Origin: an uncultured Oscillospiraceae bacterium | GTDB lineage: Bacteria; Bacillota; Clostridia; Oscillospirales; Acutalibacteraceae | Reading direction: 5' to 3' | DNA: 43,471 nt | Assembly: GCA_958448165.1 (NCBI GenBank) | Contig: CAUDCW010000016.1 | Location: 1 to 43,471, forward strand | Part shown: piece by piece, positions 7,940 to 16,898 of the stretch | Layout: the number at the start of each line of letters is the position of its first letter | Numbering within the stretch: position 1 is the stretch's first letter | The notes under the pieces: generated by a model | What the model was told of the DNA's origin: nothing | The model's database searches: none | What the model saw: the letters and a program-made list of their open reading frames with translations, nothing else | Program-made: the position numbers and the translations under genes

Positions 7940-9558
7940 TACAGCTTCACCTTTCTTTCTATTTCATAAACAACATATAAATAGTCTGTGCTGAGCATAT
8001 CGAGCTGCATCCTCAGCGCCTCAAGCTCCTGTTTCAGCTTGTATTTCTTTGCCTGATAGCTGTCATCTAAATCCGCAAGCTGCTCCGCATAGGTAATCGT
8101 ACTTTTGTTAAACAAGGCATTAATGCCGTTCTGATACACCTCGATTATACGACTGTACTGTGCGATGATATCCTGTGTTTCACGGCATTCGTCAGAATTG
8201 AAGAAATCCTGATATTTTTGAATATCCTCGGCGTATTGCTGCTTCTGCTCAGTCAGATGCTGCTGTCTTATCCAAAGCTTTTGCTTTTGAGCTTTGCAGT
8301 CCTCTATTTCCTCTTCAATGCGATTTATATTATTCTGAAGCTCCTGCAGCCGTGTATTACAGTCCGCAAGACTTTCCTCGTCGGCTGACTTCTTGGCGCA
8401 CAAATCACGGCACTCACGGTCCGCCTGTGTTATCCGTTCATTCAGCTTGTTCACCTCTTGAGTTAACCGCTGAAGCTCTTCGTCCTTGTTTTTGATTTTC
8501 TGAGAAAGCGTTTCTTTACTGTCATCAAGGCTCGCCTTCAGTTCCGGATTTTGTGACTCAAGATTGGCAATTTGTCCCGAAACCTCGTCAAGCTCTCTTT
8601 TCAGCTGTGCCGCTTCATTCTCAAGCTCTTCTTTTTGCTCACGCGCGATGCGTGTCTGTTTTTCCACGTTGTCACGGCTGCTCTGAGCACTCAGAAGCAG
8701 TCCTTTCTGTTTGTTCAGCTCTATATTTTTTTCAACAATTTTATTGTTGCAAGCTTCAATATCCCTCTGTCTGTCACGAATGTCGGCGTCAACCGCCAGC
8801 ATATCCTGACGCAGTCTTTCACACTCCGAGTCAAGCTGTGTCTTTCTGCTGTCCTTTTCACGGCGCTCCGCTTCAACGCTGTTAAGCTCCTCATGCGATT
8901 TTTGCAGCTCTTCGTCTGCCAGACGGAGCTTTTCTCTCTCCTCGGCGATACTCTCCTCCAGCTGCACACACTGCTCCGCAGTAGCATGCAGCCGCTTTAC
9001 ATAATCTTCGTATGTATCGCTTTGCTTCTTCTTTTCCTCTTTCTTAAGGCGCAGACGCTCCACAGCCGCCTTCAGCTCGTCCTCTTTTACATCCTGAATT
9101 TCACTGATATCTCTCTCCAGTGCGGATATCTGATGCCTCAGCTCCTCAACGGTTTGCTGAAGCAGTTCGAGCTGCTTATATTTTTCCTTGTTATCATCAA
9201 GCTGTTTATGCAGCCGCTGCTCCTCAAGGCGGCACTGCGCCGTTTGCTGCTCTGTATTGCTCACCGCCGCAGCCTCCTCCGCCAGCCGTTCCCGCAAAGC
9301 TTCCAAACGGGTACGGCTGCGTTCAGCCATACCCTGCGCCGCTGCTTCCATCGGAACGCTCAGCATTGCGGTGGCTACCGACCTCCATTTTGTCACAGCC
9401 TCGTCGTTGACATCTAAATCTTTCAGCTCACGGTTAGTTTCCGTTCGGATATCGAGCAGGATATTCAGCATTAAATCGAGAGCTTCACTCCAGCCAACCT
9501 TGTGGTTGGGGTTCTGCTGAAGCATCTGAATATCACCGACGGTTTTATCAAACCTCAT
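7939..9558 (-). CDS. Long coiled-coil (SMC/myosin-rod-like) protein
   Basis: A 539-aa protein that is almost entirely coiled coil from about residue 75 to 500, with dense Glu/Lys/Gln/Leu heptads, and a short helical N-terminal domain (about 1-70). There is no Walker motif, hinge glycine cluster or membrane segment, so it is not an SMC or Rad50 ATPase; the likeness is only of the rod. It starts 6 bp after the Hsp70 gene with AGAGGTGA upstream, and its stop overlaps the zinc-ribbon start. Likely an elongated structural component. Database hits would mostly reflect generic coiled coil, so function cannot be read from similarity. Confidence 0.75.
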   Translation of the reverse strand: MRFDKTVGDIQMLQQNPNHKVGWSEALDLMLNILLDIRTETNRELKDLDVNDEAVTKWRSVATAMLSVPMEAAAQGMAERSRTRLEALRERLAEEAAAVSNTEQQTAQCRLEEQRLHKQLDDNKEKYKQLELLQQTVEELRHQISALERDISEIQDVKEDELKAAVERLRLKKEEKKKQSDTYEDYVKRLHATAEQCVQLEESIAEEREKLRLADEELQKSHEELNSVEAERREKDSRKTQLDSECERLRQDMLAVDADIRDRQRDIEACNNKIVEKNIELNKQKGLLLSAQSSRDNVEKQTRIAREQKEELENEAAQLKRELDEVSGQIANLESQNPELKASLDDSKETLSQKIKNKDEELQRLTQEVNKLNERITQADRECRDLCAKKSADEESLADCNTRLQELQNNINRIEEEIEDCKAQKQKLWIRQQHLTEQKQQYAEDIQKYQDFFNSDECRETQDIIAQYSRIIEVYQNGINALFNKSTITYAEQLADLDDSYQAKKYKLKQELEALRMQLDMLSTDYLYVVYEIERKVKL

Positions 9559-9564
9559 ACTTTA

Positions 9565-11211
9565 TCACCTCTCGATAGGAATCATTATATTATGGAAGCT
9601 GCCCTTGAAGGTAGAAAGTGAAATCACGGATTTGGGAGAAATGCTTTCTCCGTATGCCTCGTCCTTTGCGTCCCGATCATAGTCAAAAATATGAACCTTA
9701 ATTTTCTCCGCCGGATCAATAGAGAATCCGACCACCGCCAGCATAGTTTCCTTTGTAGCCTTTTTGAGCGCCTGCGCAAACTGTGCCTTAGGCTCCGCAA
9801 GAACCCCGTTATCCGCCTTTTTGCTGAAATTCAGCAGAAATTTATGCGCCTCGGTCAGCACCATCGGCACAATTTTTCCGTACCGGTCTATCGGAAAGTA
9901 AACCCTGTCGGGAATATACTCCTGTCCGTAGCGGATAGCATAATCCTTTATCAGCTCGTTTCTTCCGTTGTAGATAGCCATACTGATGCCAAAGCCGGCA
10001 ACATGGCAAACCTCCATAATGGAATTTGCCAGCAGACATGCACCGTAGGCAATCGCCTTTTCTCTGTCCTCCTCTTTGTGAAAGAGGGTTTTTACACGCT
10101 CGTTTACGCCGCCCAGACGGAAATAGCTGCGAATCTGCTCACGCACCAGATAAAAGTTGCAGAAGCCGCCCACTAAAGCGAGATACGGCTGCTCATTCGG
10201 GTCCATTCCGGAAGCGGATTCATCCAGAACCCTTTTCAGCGAGTCGCGTATGATTTCGTCATAAGCGGCTTTCATCTGTGCAAAGTCAACGTCTATTGCC
10301 TCGCTGCCGTATTCCACCGTCACAAAATGCTCACCGCTCAGTCCCTCGGGAACTGCCTCATACTGTGCGAAGGTTTCATCGACATAATCGCAGTCGGAAA
10401 CCAGCGTATCCTCAAACTGCTTGACTGCTCTGTCAAAATTCTTGTCGGTCGGCACCTCGTTCTCTGCAATGCCCTGTGCCGCACTGATTGCCTTGCGTAT
10501 TACCGCCTCCTGATATGCAATGCCTGCCTTGCCGATTTCCTTATCTTTGTTTTCTCCGATGCCGCTGAGTATCTCGGGTTTAACCTGAATTTTATCACGA
10601 ACGTGCGTAACGCTTACCAGTGCTGTATCCAGCGTGCCTCCGCCGTAGTCCACCACCAGAATTTTTCCTCTGAATTTCTCTTTCTTCTTCTGCTCATAAT
10701 TCCACACACAGAATGCGGCGGCGTCTGTCGGCTCGCTGCGCAGCTCAAAGCGGTTGACCACATCGCTGAATTTCAGGCAGATATCACGGAGTACACCTCT
10801 TGCGTCAACCGTCTGTAAGCTCTGGAACCAGCACTCAGGCGCACCGAGAACAAGCAGATCAACCTTGTCCTCGTCAAGGTTTTGCAGCGTTTTCGTAATA
10901 ACGTGCCGCAAAAAAAGCTCTGTGATATGCTCGGGCGTGTTTTTTCCCGTATAACCTCTTTCACACACAGCCGCCTCGTCCGATTGCTGCGCCAGCATCA
11001 TTTTAAATCCTCTGAAGGCGATAATATTGGGCTTGCCGAGCTTATCCCTCGCAGAGGAGCCGAAGAAATATTTATTTTTCACTGTGTCATAGCACACAAT
11101 CGACGGATAGTTATATGTAATACTGTTGGGCTGCACGGTAACGGGCACGCCGTTTTCCAGAACCGACGCCATCGTATAAGTGCTTCCAAAATCTATTCCA
11201 AGGTTTATCAT
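9565..11211 (-). CDS. Hsp70/DnaK-like ATPase
   Basis: A 548-aa protein with the actin/Hsp70 ATPase fold: phosphate-1 loop GIDFGSTYT (5-13), EPTDAAAF (160-167), phosphate-2 loop VVDYGGGTLD (186-195), adenosine motif LVGGFCNF (346-353) and a helix AIAYGACLLAN (387-397). These are the standard Hsp70 nucleotide-binding landmarks. After about residue 405 the typical beta-sandwich plus lid is replaced by about 140 residues of mainly beta character that I do not recognise. This is not housekeeping DnaK: it is shorter, lacks a DnaK-like C-terminus and sits with AAA+ genes. The start is the ATG at 11,211, which follows GGAGG by 10 bases and overlaps the upstream stop (ATGA); an upstream in-frame codon would add 8 residues without a ribosome site. 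Confidence 0.88.
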   Translation of the reverse strand: MINLGIDFGSTYTMASVLENGVPVTVQPNSITYNYPSIVCYDTVKNKYFFGSSARDKLGKPNIIAFRGFKMMLAQQSDEAAVCERGYTGKNTPEHITELFLRHVITKTLQNLDEDKVDLLVLGAPECWFQSLQTVDARGVLRDICLKFSDVVNRFELRSEPTDAAAFCVWNYEQKKKEKFRGKILVVDYGGGTLDTALVSVTHVRDKIQVKPEILSGIGENKDKEIGKAGIAYQEAVIRKAISAAQGIAENEVPTDKNFDRAVKQFEDTLVSDCDYVDETFAQYEAVPEGLSGEHFVTVEYGSEAIDVDFAQMKAAYDEIIRDSLKRVLDESASGMDPNEQPYLALVGGFCNFYLVREQIRSYFRLGGVNERVKTLFHKEEDREKAIAYGACLLANSIMEVCHVAGFGISMAIYNGRNELIKDYAIRYGQEYIPDRVYFPIDRYGKIVPMVLTEAHKFLLNFSKKADNGVLAEPKAQFAQALKKATKETMLAVVGFSIDPAEKIKVHIFDYDRDAKDEAYGESISPKSVISLSTFKGSFHNIMIPIER

Positions 11212-12788
11212 CGTGCTGTTACCTCCGATACACAATATGTTCTGACCCTGTTAGGATCCTCACAGCATAAAACCTGCTTTGTGTCGCTGTAAAAGAATTT
11301 AGCCCTATTGCTTTCGCCCGGATATCGCACAGAATTCAACATACAGTGCTCAATAGACTTCATACATGTTTTAAATTCCTGCTCACCCAGATAGCTGCCT
11401 CTGTCCTGCGTTGTTTCCTCGGTTTCCCTTGTGTGTTCATAGCAGCGCTTAAACATTACAAACAGCAGCTTCATAGCGCTGTCGTCCCAGCTGTTCCACA
11501 CCTCTTTTTTCAGCGAATGATACAGCTTATCAATCTGACCTTTATAATCCACACACCGCTCGTGCGGCAGCACACTCTGACCCTCATACAGCGAATAGGA
11601 CGGTCTGCCGAAATACTGCACCATCATCTCAATGTCACGCCATTCTTCCTCTTTCAGAATATCCTCGTGCCCTCTGAGCTGTCGGCGGAACGCAATAAGA
11701 CAGTCACGCACTGCGGGAACACGCTCGTTCTTTGCGGATAAATCGTACACAATCGGAACGCCCTTGTAATCACTGCGCCAGAAATCCGCAATACCCTGCG
11801 CTTCATCATTGTTTATATCCTCAAGCTCCGACTGCAGAACCTGATTAGCCAAATCGAAAAAGCTCCCCTGCACAATAGCGTCGGTAACGATTTTTGTTTC
11901 ACGCAACGGATTTTCGGGCAGATTAAGATATTCATACCTCTGACGAAATCTTTCATTTTCATACCACGCATATATCACAGCGGCATAACAATCGGGAGAA
12001 TGGCGCAGAGAAACCCAATTTTTGCGCATAACAGCATACTTAACCGACAAGCAGAGCTTTTCAAAGCTTAAATCATTCAGCACATACATTCTCTTGCCAA
12101 ATGCTTCTTTCAGCAGTTCATATGTAAAAACCAGCTTAGTCAGCTTGTCGCGGCGAGAATTAATATACTTTTCGATGTTCGGGAACAGCTTGCCGTTTCT
12201 GAACACACTTGTATTGTCAAATGTATCCTGAACAGCAAGGCTGCGAAAATACACATCGTTTTCCGCCGCATTCACGGAGCCTGTGAGTATCATAATGTTC
12301 TGATTCGGCTTTTTCTGACGCTCGATAAGCGCCTTTAAAATCCCCTCGTCCTCGCAGCAAACGGAAAAAATATCCAGAGGACACAACACAGCGATGCCCC
12401 TTTGCTCCGACATCTTATTAAGTATGTTACTCATATACTCACGCAGGGTGTTCGGGTTGACCTCAACACAGGATTTCCTGCTACGCTCCTGCGTATCCCA
12501 TACATCATTGCGGTTATTTACCCTCATAAACAGGTTATCAAAAAAGCCTCTGTGGGCAGAAGCCTGCTGAAGCATAGAAATATCCAGCCCGCCTGCCAGT
12601 GTAAGCCGGTATTCGCGCTGGTGACCAAACGGCGTTTTATTCACAAAGCACAGATAGCGAAATCCATCTTCAATCAATTGAAGTCTGAGATAGGACCAAA
12701 AATCTGTTTTGATATAAGAGGGAGTGTAATAATCATCTTCTATATTGGCAAAAACTAAATTAAAAAAGCCCGCATTGGCGTCAAACAT
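11208..12788 (-). CDS. Unrecognised first gene of the Hsp70/AAA operon
   Basis: A 526-aa protein of unknown function opening the operon. It mixes alpha and beta segments (ILCPLDIF-like and IMILTGSVN strands suggest a Rossmann-type core between about 60 and 230), followed by a long helical C-terminal half rich in Tyr/Phe/Arg. No Walker A loop is visible, so it may be a degenerate NTPase or a new fold. I prefer the ATG at 12,788 because AAAAGGGGA precedes it; an ATG 48 bases upstream keeps the frame but lacks a clear site. Its stop overlaps the Hsp70 start by 4 bp, so the two are very likely translationally coupled. Confidence 0.72.
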   Translation of the reverse strand: MFDANAGFFNLVFANIEDDYYTPSYIKTDFWSYLRLQLIEDGFRYLCFVNKTPFGHQREYRLTLAGGLDISMLQQASAHRGFFDNLFMRVNNRNDVWDTQERSRKSCVEVNPNTLREYMSNILNKMSEQRGIAVLCPLDIFSVCCEDEGILKALIERQKKPNQNIMILTGSVNAAENDVYFRSLAVQDTFDNTSVFRNGKLFPNIEKYINSRRDKLTKLVFTYELLKEAFGKRMYVLNDLSFEKLCLSVKYAVMRKNWVSLRHSPDCYAAVIYAWYENERFRQRYEYLNLPENPLRETKIVTDAIVQGSFFDLANQVLQSELEDINNDEAQGIADFWRSDYKGVPIVYDLSAKNERVPAVRDCLIAFRRQLRGHEDILKEEEWRDIEMMVQYFGRPSYSLYEGQSVLPHERCVDYKGQIDKLYHSLKKEVWNSWDDSAMKLLFVMFKRCYEHTRETEETTQDRGSYLGEQEFKTCMKSIEHCMLNSVRYPGESNRAKFFYSDTKQVLCCEDPNRVRTYCVSEVTAR

Positions 12789-12902
12789 CACGCAACTTCC
12801 CCTTTTTATTTTGTCGATTACACCATCGTCGTGCAAATTACAATAGAAAACCCCTGCAAAATTATCTTAAATTCTATTAAACACACACTAAAATACATCA
12901 AA

Positions 12903-12931
12903 ATTATACAACTTTCTCCATTTATTGTCAA
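12903..12931 (-). promoter_or_regulatory. Sigma-A promoter of the Hsp70/AAA operon
   Basis: On the minus strand TTGACA (12,931-12,926) and TATAAT (12,908-12,903) are both perfect matches, separated by exactly 17 bp. The start of the first gene lies about 115 bases downstream, leaving a leader of roughly 105 nt. Confidence 0.85.
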
Positions 12932-13181
12932 CAAATCTATAATTTCTTTAACTTTCACTATATGCAAGCTGCAAGTACAAATAAAGTAACCGTCAAATTC
13001 ATTTCTGAAAAATATAGATAGCCAAAGCTGTCGGGACTAATCAACACGCATTGTCACAGCTTACCCACAGGCTCGGTAATTATCCTTTGAATTCAGCCGA
13101 AGCACATCATAATAATTTTCTACGCCTTGTTCTATCCGATAAGAATAAACCGAAAAAGCGAATTACTTTTCTTTTTATCTA
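12932..13181. other. AT-rich gap between divergent promoters
   Basis: Part of the 560-bp region between the Hsp70 operon and the phosphoesterase gene. Apart from the two divergent promoters I see no open frame with a ribosome site, no strong inverted repeat and no RNA gene here. Confidence 0.5.
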
Positions 13182-13210
13182 TTGAACACATAAAAATTGT
13201 GTTTTATAAT
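13182..13210 (+). promoter_or_regulatory. Promoter of the phosphoesterase gene
   Basis: TTGAAC (13,182-13,187) and TATAAT (13,205-13,210) with a 17-bp spacer; 5/6 and 6/6 matches to consensus. The ATG of the downstream gene is about 140 bases away, giving a fairly long leader. Confidence 0.7.
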
Positions 13211-13353
13211 GTAATAAAGAACAATGCAGAATTATGTCAAAGCCGCCGATAAGCTGCGTGTTACTTACAGATAACGGTGCAGAAAAATGTTGCCCGACTG
13301 ATTTGTTATTACTATTCAGGAAAAAATCGGTTTATTAGAAACAAGGTGAAATT

Positions 13354-14085
13354 ATGATTTACGATACAGGTGACATCCATGCAAATCAATATAAATGGGT
13401 CGAGCAAATACATCCTGCCCTTTCCTCCGGAGATATTCTGATAGTGAACGGTGACTTCGGAATCGGTTTCTGGAACGGAATTTATTGGTCGGAGGAAACC
13501 TTTTTTGACTGGATCAGCGAACAAGAATACACAGTTTTATTTGTTGACGGAAATCACGAAAATTTCAACAAGCTGAATGATTATCCGGTTGAGCTCTGGA
13601 ACGGCGGAAAGGTTCATAAAATCCGTCATAATCTTATCCATCTTATGCGTGGTGAAGTATATAATATTGACGGAATTTCGGTATTTGCATTTGGCGGCGG
13701 ATATTCCATAGATAAGTACCGCAGACAGGAGAATGTTTCCTGGTGGCGGCAGGAGATGCCTTCTGAAGAAGAATATAAAAACGCCGAGAAAAATCTGCAG
13801 AAGGTTGATTATCAGGTAGATTATATTATTACACATACAGCCCCGTCAGAATCTGTTTATTATCTTTCAGTGATGCAACGCTTGGCTGTTAACAAAAATG
13901 TGGTTGAAGAACAGCCCTTGAACACATTTCTTGACCATATCCGTCAGCAAGTTACATATAAGCACTGGTACTTTGGCCATTTCCATATTGATATTGAGCT
14001 GTGGAGAAATCAAACAGCCGTTCTTAGTTCAATACGAGAGCTGGAAACAGGAAGAATCGTGAAGCAGTGGAATTCTTATGAATAA
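13354..14085 (+). CDS. Calcineurin-like metallophosphoesterase
   Basis: A 243-aa protein with the five metal-binding blocks of the family in order: GDIHAN (7-12), GDFG (about 34-37), GNHEN (about 67-71), a central ITHTAP block, and GHFH near the end. It should be a two-metal hydrolase of a phosphoester; the substrate (nucleotide, protein phosphate or nucleic acid) cannot be told from sequence. No signal peptide, so cytoplasmic. AAGGTGA lies 5 bases before the ATG, and a strong hairpin terminator follows the stop. It is monocistronic and divergent from the Hsp70 operon, so a functional link is possible but not shown. Confidence 0.9.
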   Translation: MIYDTGDIHANQYKWVEQIHPALSSGDILIVNGDFGIGFWNGIYWSEETFFDWISEQEYTVLFVDGNHENFNKLNDYPVELWNGGKVHKIRHNLIHLMRGEVYNIDGISVFAFGGGYSIDKYRRQENVSWWRQEMPSEEEYKNAEKNLQKVDYQVDYIITHTAPSESVYYLSVMQRLAVNKNVVEEQPLNTFLDHIRQQVTYKHWYFGHFHIDIELWRNQTAVLSSIRELETGRIVKQWNSYE

Positions 14086-14136
14086 TCAGCACAGCAAAAA
14101 TGCCCTCTGCAAAGCAAGCAAAGGACACAATAATTT

Positions 14137-14172
14137 AATCCCTGCCCGCACAATGCGGACAGGGATTTTTTG
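14137..14172 (+). terminator. Terminator after the phosphoesterase gene
   Basis: Stem AATCCCTG-C-CCGC / GCGG-A-CAGGGATT with a short loop, followed by a run of T on the plus strand. Confidence 0.85.
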
Positions 14173-14188
14173 TTTTGTCGATTCCATC

Positions 14189-14225
14189 AAAAAGCCCTGC
14201 TCACTTAATTGTGAACAGGGCTTTT
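14189..14225. terminator. Second, bidirectional hairpin terminator
   Basis: AAAAGCCCTG-C-TCAC / GTGA-A-CAGGGCTTTT around a TTAATT loop. It has A/T tracts on both sides and so can stop transcription from either direction, isolating the phosphoesterase gene from the dockerin region. The stretch between here and 14,376 holds no gene I can support. Confidence 0.75.
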
Positions 14226-14375
14226 CGCCGTAGTCAATTCCGTATGGGTTTGTGGCAAAATAAATATAGCAAAGCTCGCAATCGAAGAAGCCTGCACCCG
14301 TTACGAGCATTTTTATTTCAAAGAACCGTAAGGCGACTACCATTAAAAATCGCCGGTAACGAAACCGCACCGGAT

Positions 14376-14433
14376 AAATAAAAGCAGCCGACAACAACAG
14401 CGGCTCAAAAAAGCCACCGTTATTATCGGCTGC
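14376..14433 (-). terminator. Terminator after the dockerin fragment
   Basis: Nested inverted repeat: outer stem GCAGCCGA (14,384-14,391) / TCGGCTGC (14,426-14,433) with an inner AGCGGCT / AGCCACCGT-type stem. On the minus strand it is followed by TTTTATTT. It shows that a transcription unit once ended with the dockerin module. Confidence 0.65.
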
Positions 14434-14491
14434 ATAATAAAGTATTTTTGAAATGACAGATAACAGCTTTGAGGTTAAACGCCGTTTTGTT

Positions 14492-14824
14492 TTACAGCTC
14501 GGTAATGATATTTGCAATATACTTCTGAAGCATAATTGCGTCGGCAATAGTTATTGCTCCGTCCTTTGTTACATCTGCAACGGTCAGTGTGTCGCCGTCA
14601 AGTGTAATAATATTCGCAATATGCTTCCGGAGCATAATAGCGTCTGCGATTGTAATATTACCGTCACCGTTTATGTCACCGAGGCCAGCTTTAAGTGATT
14701 TATTCAGTGTTTCTCTAAGTTCTGCACCTGATACAATGTTCTGATGCTGGATTTTATACGGAAACCTCCATAAATTTTTGTTGCAGACAACCGAATACGA
14801 TCGTCTGCAACTTTTATCATACAT
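14492..14824 (-). pseudogene. Orphan type I dockerin module
   Basis: The last 60 residues form a complete type I dockerin: two Ca-binding loop-helix repeats, GDINGDGNITIADAIMLRKH and, 34 residues on, ADVTKDGAITIADAIMLQKY. Dockerins attach enzymes or surface proteins to cohesins. The module is normally the end of a large secreted protein. Here the frame has no signal peptide, the only in-frame ATG (14,824) lies inside an inverted repeat without a ribosome site, and a GGAGG at about 14,770 is not followed by a usable start in this frame. I therefore read it as the 3-prime remnant of a dockerin-bearing gene rather than an active gene. The first 45 residues show no family. Confidence 0.7.
14780..14811. 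repeat. Inverted repeat between the surface-protein gene and the dockerin fragment
   Basis: GTTGCAGAC (14,780-14,788) / GTCTGCAAC (14,803-14,811). T residues follow on the plus side but only As then Ts on the minus side, so it is at best a weak terminator for the minus-strand gene ending at 14,890. Confidence 0.5.
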
Positions 14825-14889
14825 ATTTTCGCACGTCTTTATTTATCAGACAAGACGGAGCGTGGTTTGACGGTTACCTTAACTGAAAT

Positions 14890-16866
14890 TTAATTGGTAT
14901 TTTTCTTTTTGCGGTAAGTATTAGCTCCAATCACTATACCGCTGCTGACAAAGAGAAGTGCAAGCCATAGTGCTATATGCCTGTTGTCACCTGTCTGAGG
15001 AGATTTGCCACCTGTCTGAGGAGCTGTGGATTTTGTCAGATTTGCAGTATCGGGCGATGAATTAGCACTTATCCATTTTGCATATACTGTCGTATCTTCT
15101 GTGAATTGTGTTTTCGACGTGACTTTAACATTTTCAGCTGTGTACCATCCGTCAAATTCATACCCTGTGTAAGACGGCGTCGGAAATTCGGCAATATAAC
15201 CGTTCATATCCGTTTTTGCGCTTTTAATATCAACGCTTCCGCCGTTTGCATCGAATGTGACTGTGGACGGTACAATTTCTTCCGTTACTATCTCTCCTTG
15301 TCCTTCATTGACTTCATTATTTGACATTGCAGCCGGAATGACCATGATGAAGCTATCTAAATATTTATCATTAATATAACCGTTACGTTGGGAGTGAGAG
15401 TCTGTTAAGCCGGCGAGTTCATAATATTTATTGCTTATTTTGCCATAGGCTTCAAATAATTTGCATTGAACTTCCCAATGTTCAGAATATACAATCCCAA
15501 TAAAATATTTACTTACTTCATGCACAGTTCTCATATCATTGCTGACAAAGGTTACCGTTCCCGAATAATTTATTCCATTCGGAGGAGTAAAATTACCCTC
15601 TTCTTTCGAGAAGAAAATATCATATAAGTTAATTATTTCGCTTGAGCCTGCCGGGTTATAGTCATCATAGATATACTTATAATATTTGGAATCAAGTCCT
15701 TCATATACCGTACCTGTTTTTCTGTCTTTATGCGTATAAAACGGAACCCAATATTTATTTGTTTTTTGATTCTTCGCAGGTTTAAAATCACTTTGTCCTC
15801 CGGCATTATGAGGTAAAATCTGCTTTGTTGTTTGTGTAAAAAGATACACTTCATGTCCCTTAACCTGATAGTGGCGAATATCATCACTTAATCGGGTGAC
15901 ACCGGCTGCTTTTCCCAAGCTCTGTATATCCTTGTTCAACTTATTCAGATATTCAATCGCTGAACGAAGCGTGCTTGCTGAAGATTCTCCTTTCGCTTCT
16001 TCATAAACCTCAATTCTTGCGTTCAATGATTGTCGCATCAAATCTGATGAGGTTACATAAAGGTTGATAAGCGAAGACCAGTAATTCTCACGCGTTTCAT
16101 AACCTTGATGCTCCCACTTGAAATGTCCGCGTGCATAATTGTTCATCAGCTCTATTACATTGCAGCTTCCGTCGTTAAGAAATATATTAGATTTAAGTTT
16201 TTCTCCCCAAGCAAGAACCATTTGATCATATGATGACAAAGAACTCAGAGAGTTTATATCGGAAGATGACTTTCCGGGAATATCATAAGTTAAAATCTGC
16301 CTGCGGGTTGCTTCAATCTGCTCGTCTGTTTGTCCGTCTGTGTTTTGCAATGCTGCCAAATAAATTTTGGTCAACGCATATAATGTATTATCTCCGTTAT
16401 AATACTCGTTGATATAATGCAACTGATTTTGATCTTTAACTATATCCGTTAATTGATCAAGCTTTAATAATGTTGTCTGATTTTGCATATTCAGTTGATT
16501 GATAGCTTCAAGTATTTCTTCGGTATGGTCGGTTTCTTTTGTACCCATAAAAAGATTAAGAAACTGTTTGCCAACCCATACCCCTATTTTTTCATACTTT
16601 CCGGTTACCGGGAGAGAGGTTAATGCGGTGTTGATTAATTTGCAGGAAGTGGACACCCAATCACTGTTTTTGGCGGAGTATGATAAATAAAATTCCTCTG
16701 CACTTTGTTTAACGCTTTCCGATATAATCGGTTGTGTTAATTCTGAACTGTCGCTGAATAATTGTGCTTCATCGTCTGTTTTTGCTATTGCTGTGATAGA
16801 TGCGAGCGGCATAACCGCCATAACCGCACACAGCACAAGAAGTATGCATAAAATCCCTTTTTTCAT
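14890..16866 (-). CDS. Sortase-anchored surface protein with a Listeria-Bacteroides repeat
   Basis: A 658-aa secreted, wall-attached protein. Residues 1-28 are a classic signal peptide (MKKGILCILLVLCAVMAVMP, cut near ITAIAK). A long helical/mixed middle has no family I can name. Around 540-605 sits one Listeria-Bacteroides (InlB-B type) beta repeat (YEFDGWYTAE ... TTVYAKW). The end has the sorting signal PQTGD, a 20-residue hydrophobic helix and an RKKKNTN tail. The anchor is LPXTG-like with SPQTG in place of LPQTG. GGAGG lies 9 bases before the ATG at 16,866; a longer in-frame start is unsupported. It follows the TetR gene by 32 bp and is probably co-transcribed and regulated by it. Likely adhesion or surface sensing (inference). 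Confidence 0.85.
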   Translation of the reverse strand: MKKGILCILLVLCAVMAVMPLASITAIAKTDDEAQLFSDSSELTQPIISESVKQSAEEFYLSYSAKNSDWVSTSCKLINTALTSLPVTGKYEKIGVWVGKQFLNLFMGTKETDHTEEILEAINQLNMQNQTTLLKLDQLTDIVKDQNQLHYINEYYNGDNTLYALTKIYLAALQNTDGQTDEQIEATRRQILTYDIPGKSSSDINSLSSLSSYDQMVLAWGEKLKSNIFLNDGSCNVIELMNNYARGHFKWEHQGYETRENYWSSLINLYVTSSDLMRQSLNARIEVYEEAKGESSASTLRSAIEYLNKLNKDIQSLGKAAGVTRLSDDIRHYQVKGHEVYLFTQTTKQILPHNAGGQSDFKPAKNQKTNKYWVPFYTHKDRKTGTVYEGLDSKYYKYIYDDYNPAGSSEIINLYDIFFSKEEGNFTPPNGINYSGTVTFVSNDMRTVHEVSKYFIGIVYSEHWEVQCKLFEAYGKISNKYYELAGLTDSHSQRNGYINDKYLDSFIMVIPAAMSNNEVNEGQGEIVTEEIVPSTVTFDANGGSVDIKSAKTDMNGYIAEFPTPSYTGYEFDGWYTAENVKVTSKTQFTEDTTVYAKWISANSSPDTANLTKSTAPQTGGKSPQTGDNRHIALWLALLFVSSGIVIGANTYRKKKNTN

Positions 16867-16898
16867 TTTGTATGACCTCCGACTCAAATATTATTTTT

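Noticed and set aside
8572..9417. A 281-codon Leu/Phe-rich frame antisense to the coiled-coil gene
   Set aside because: Glu/Lys-rich coiled-coil DNA reads as Leu/Phe-rich on the other strand; no ribosome site.
7939..9558. SMC or Rad50-type ATPase
   Set aside because: The protein is coiled coil almost throughout but lacks Walker A, Walker B and ABC signature motifs.
14086..14547. A 153-codon minus-strand open frame
   Set aside because: It runs through two or three terminator hairpins, has no ribosome site and overlaps the dockerin end in another frame; treated as chance.
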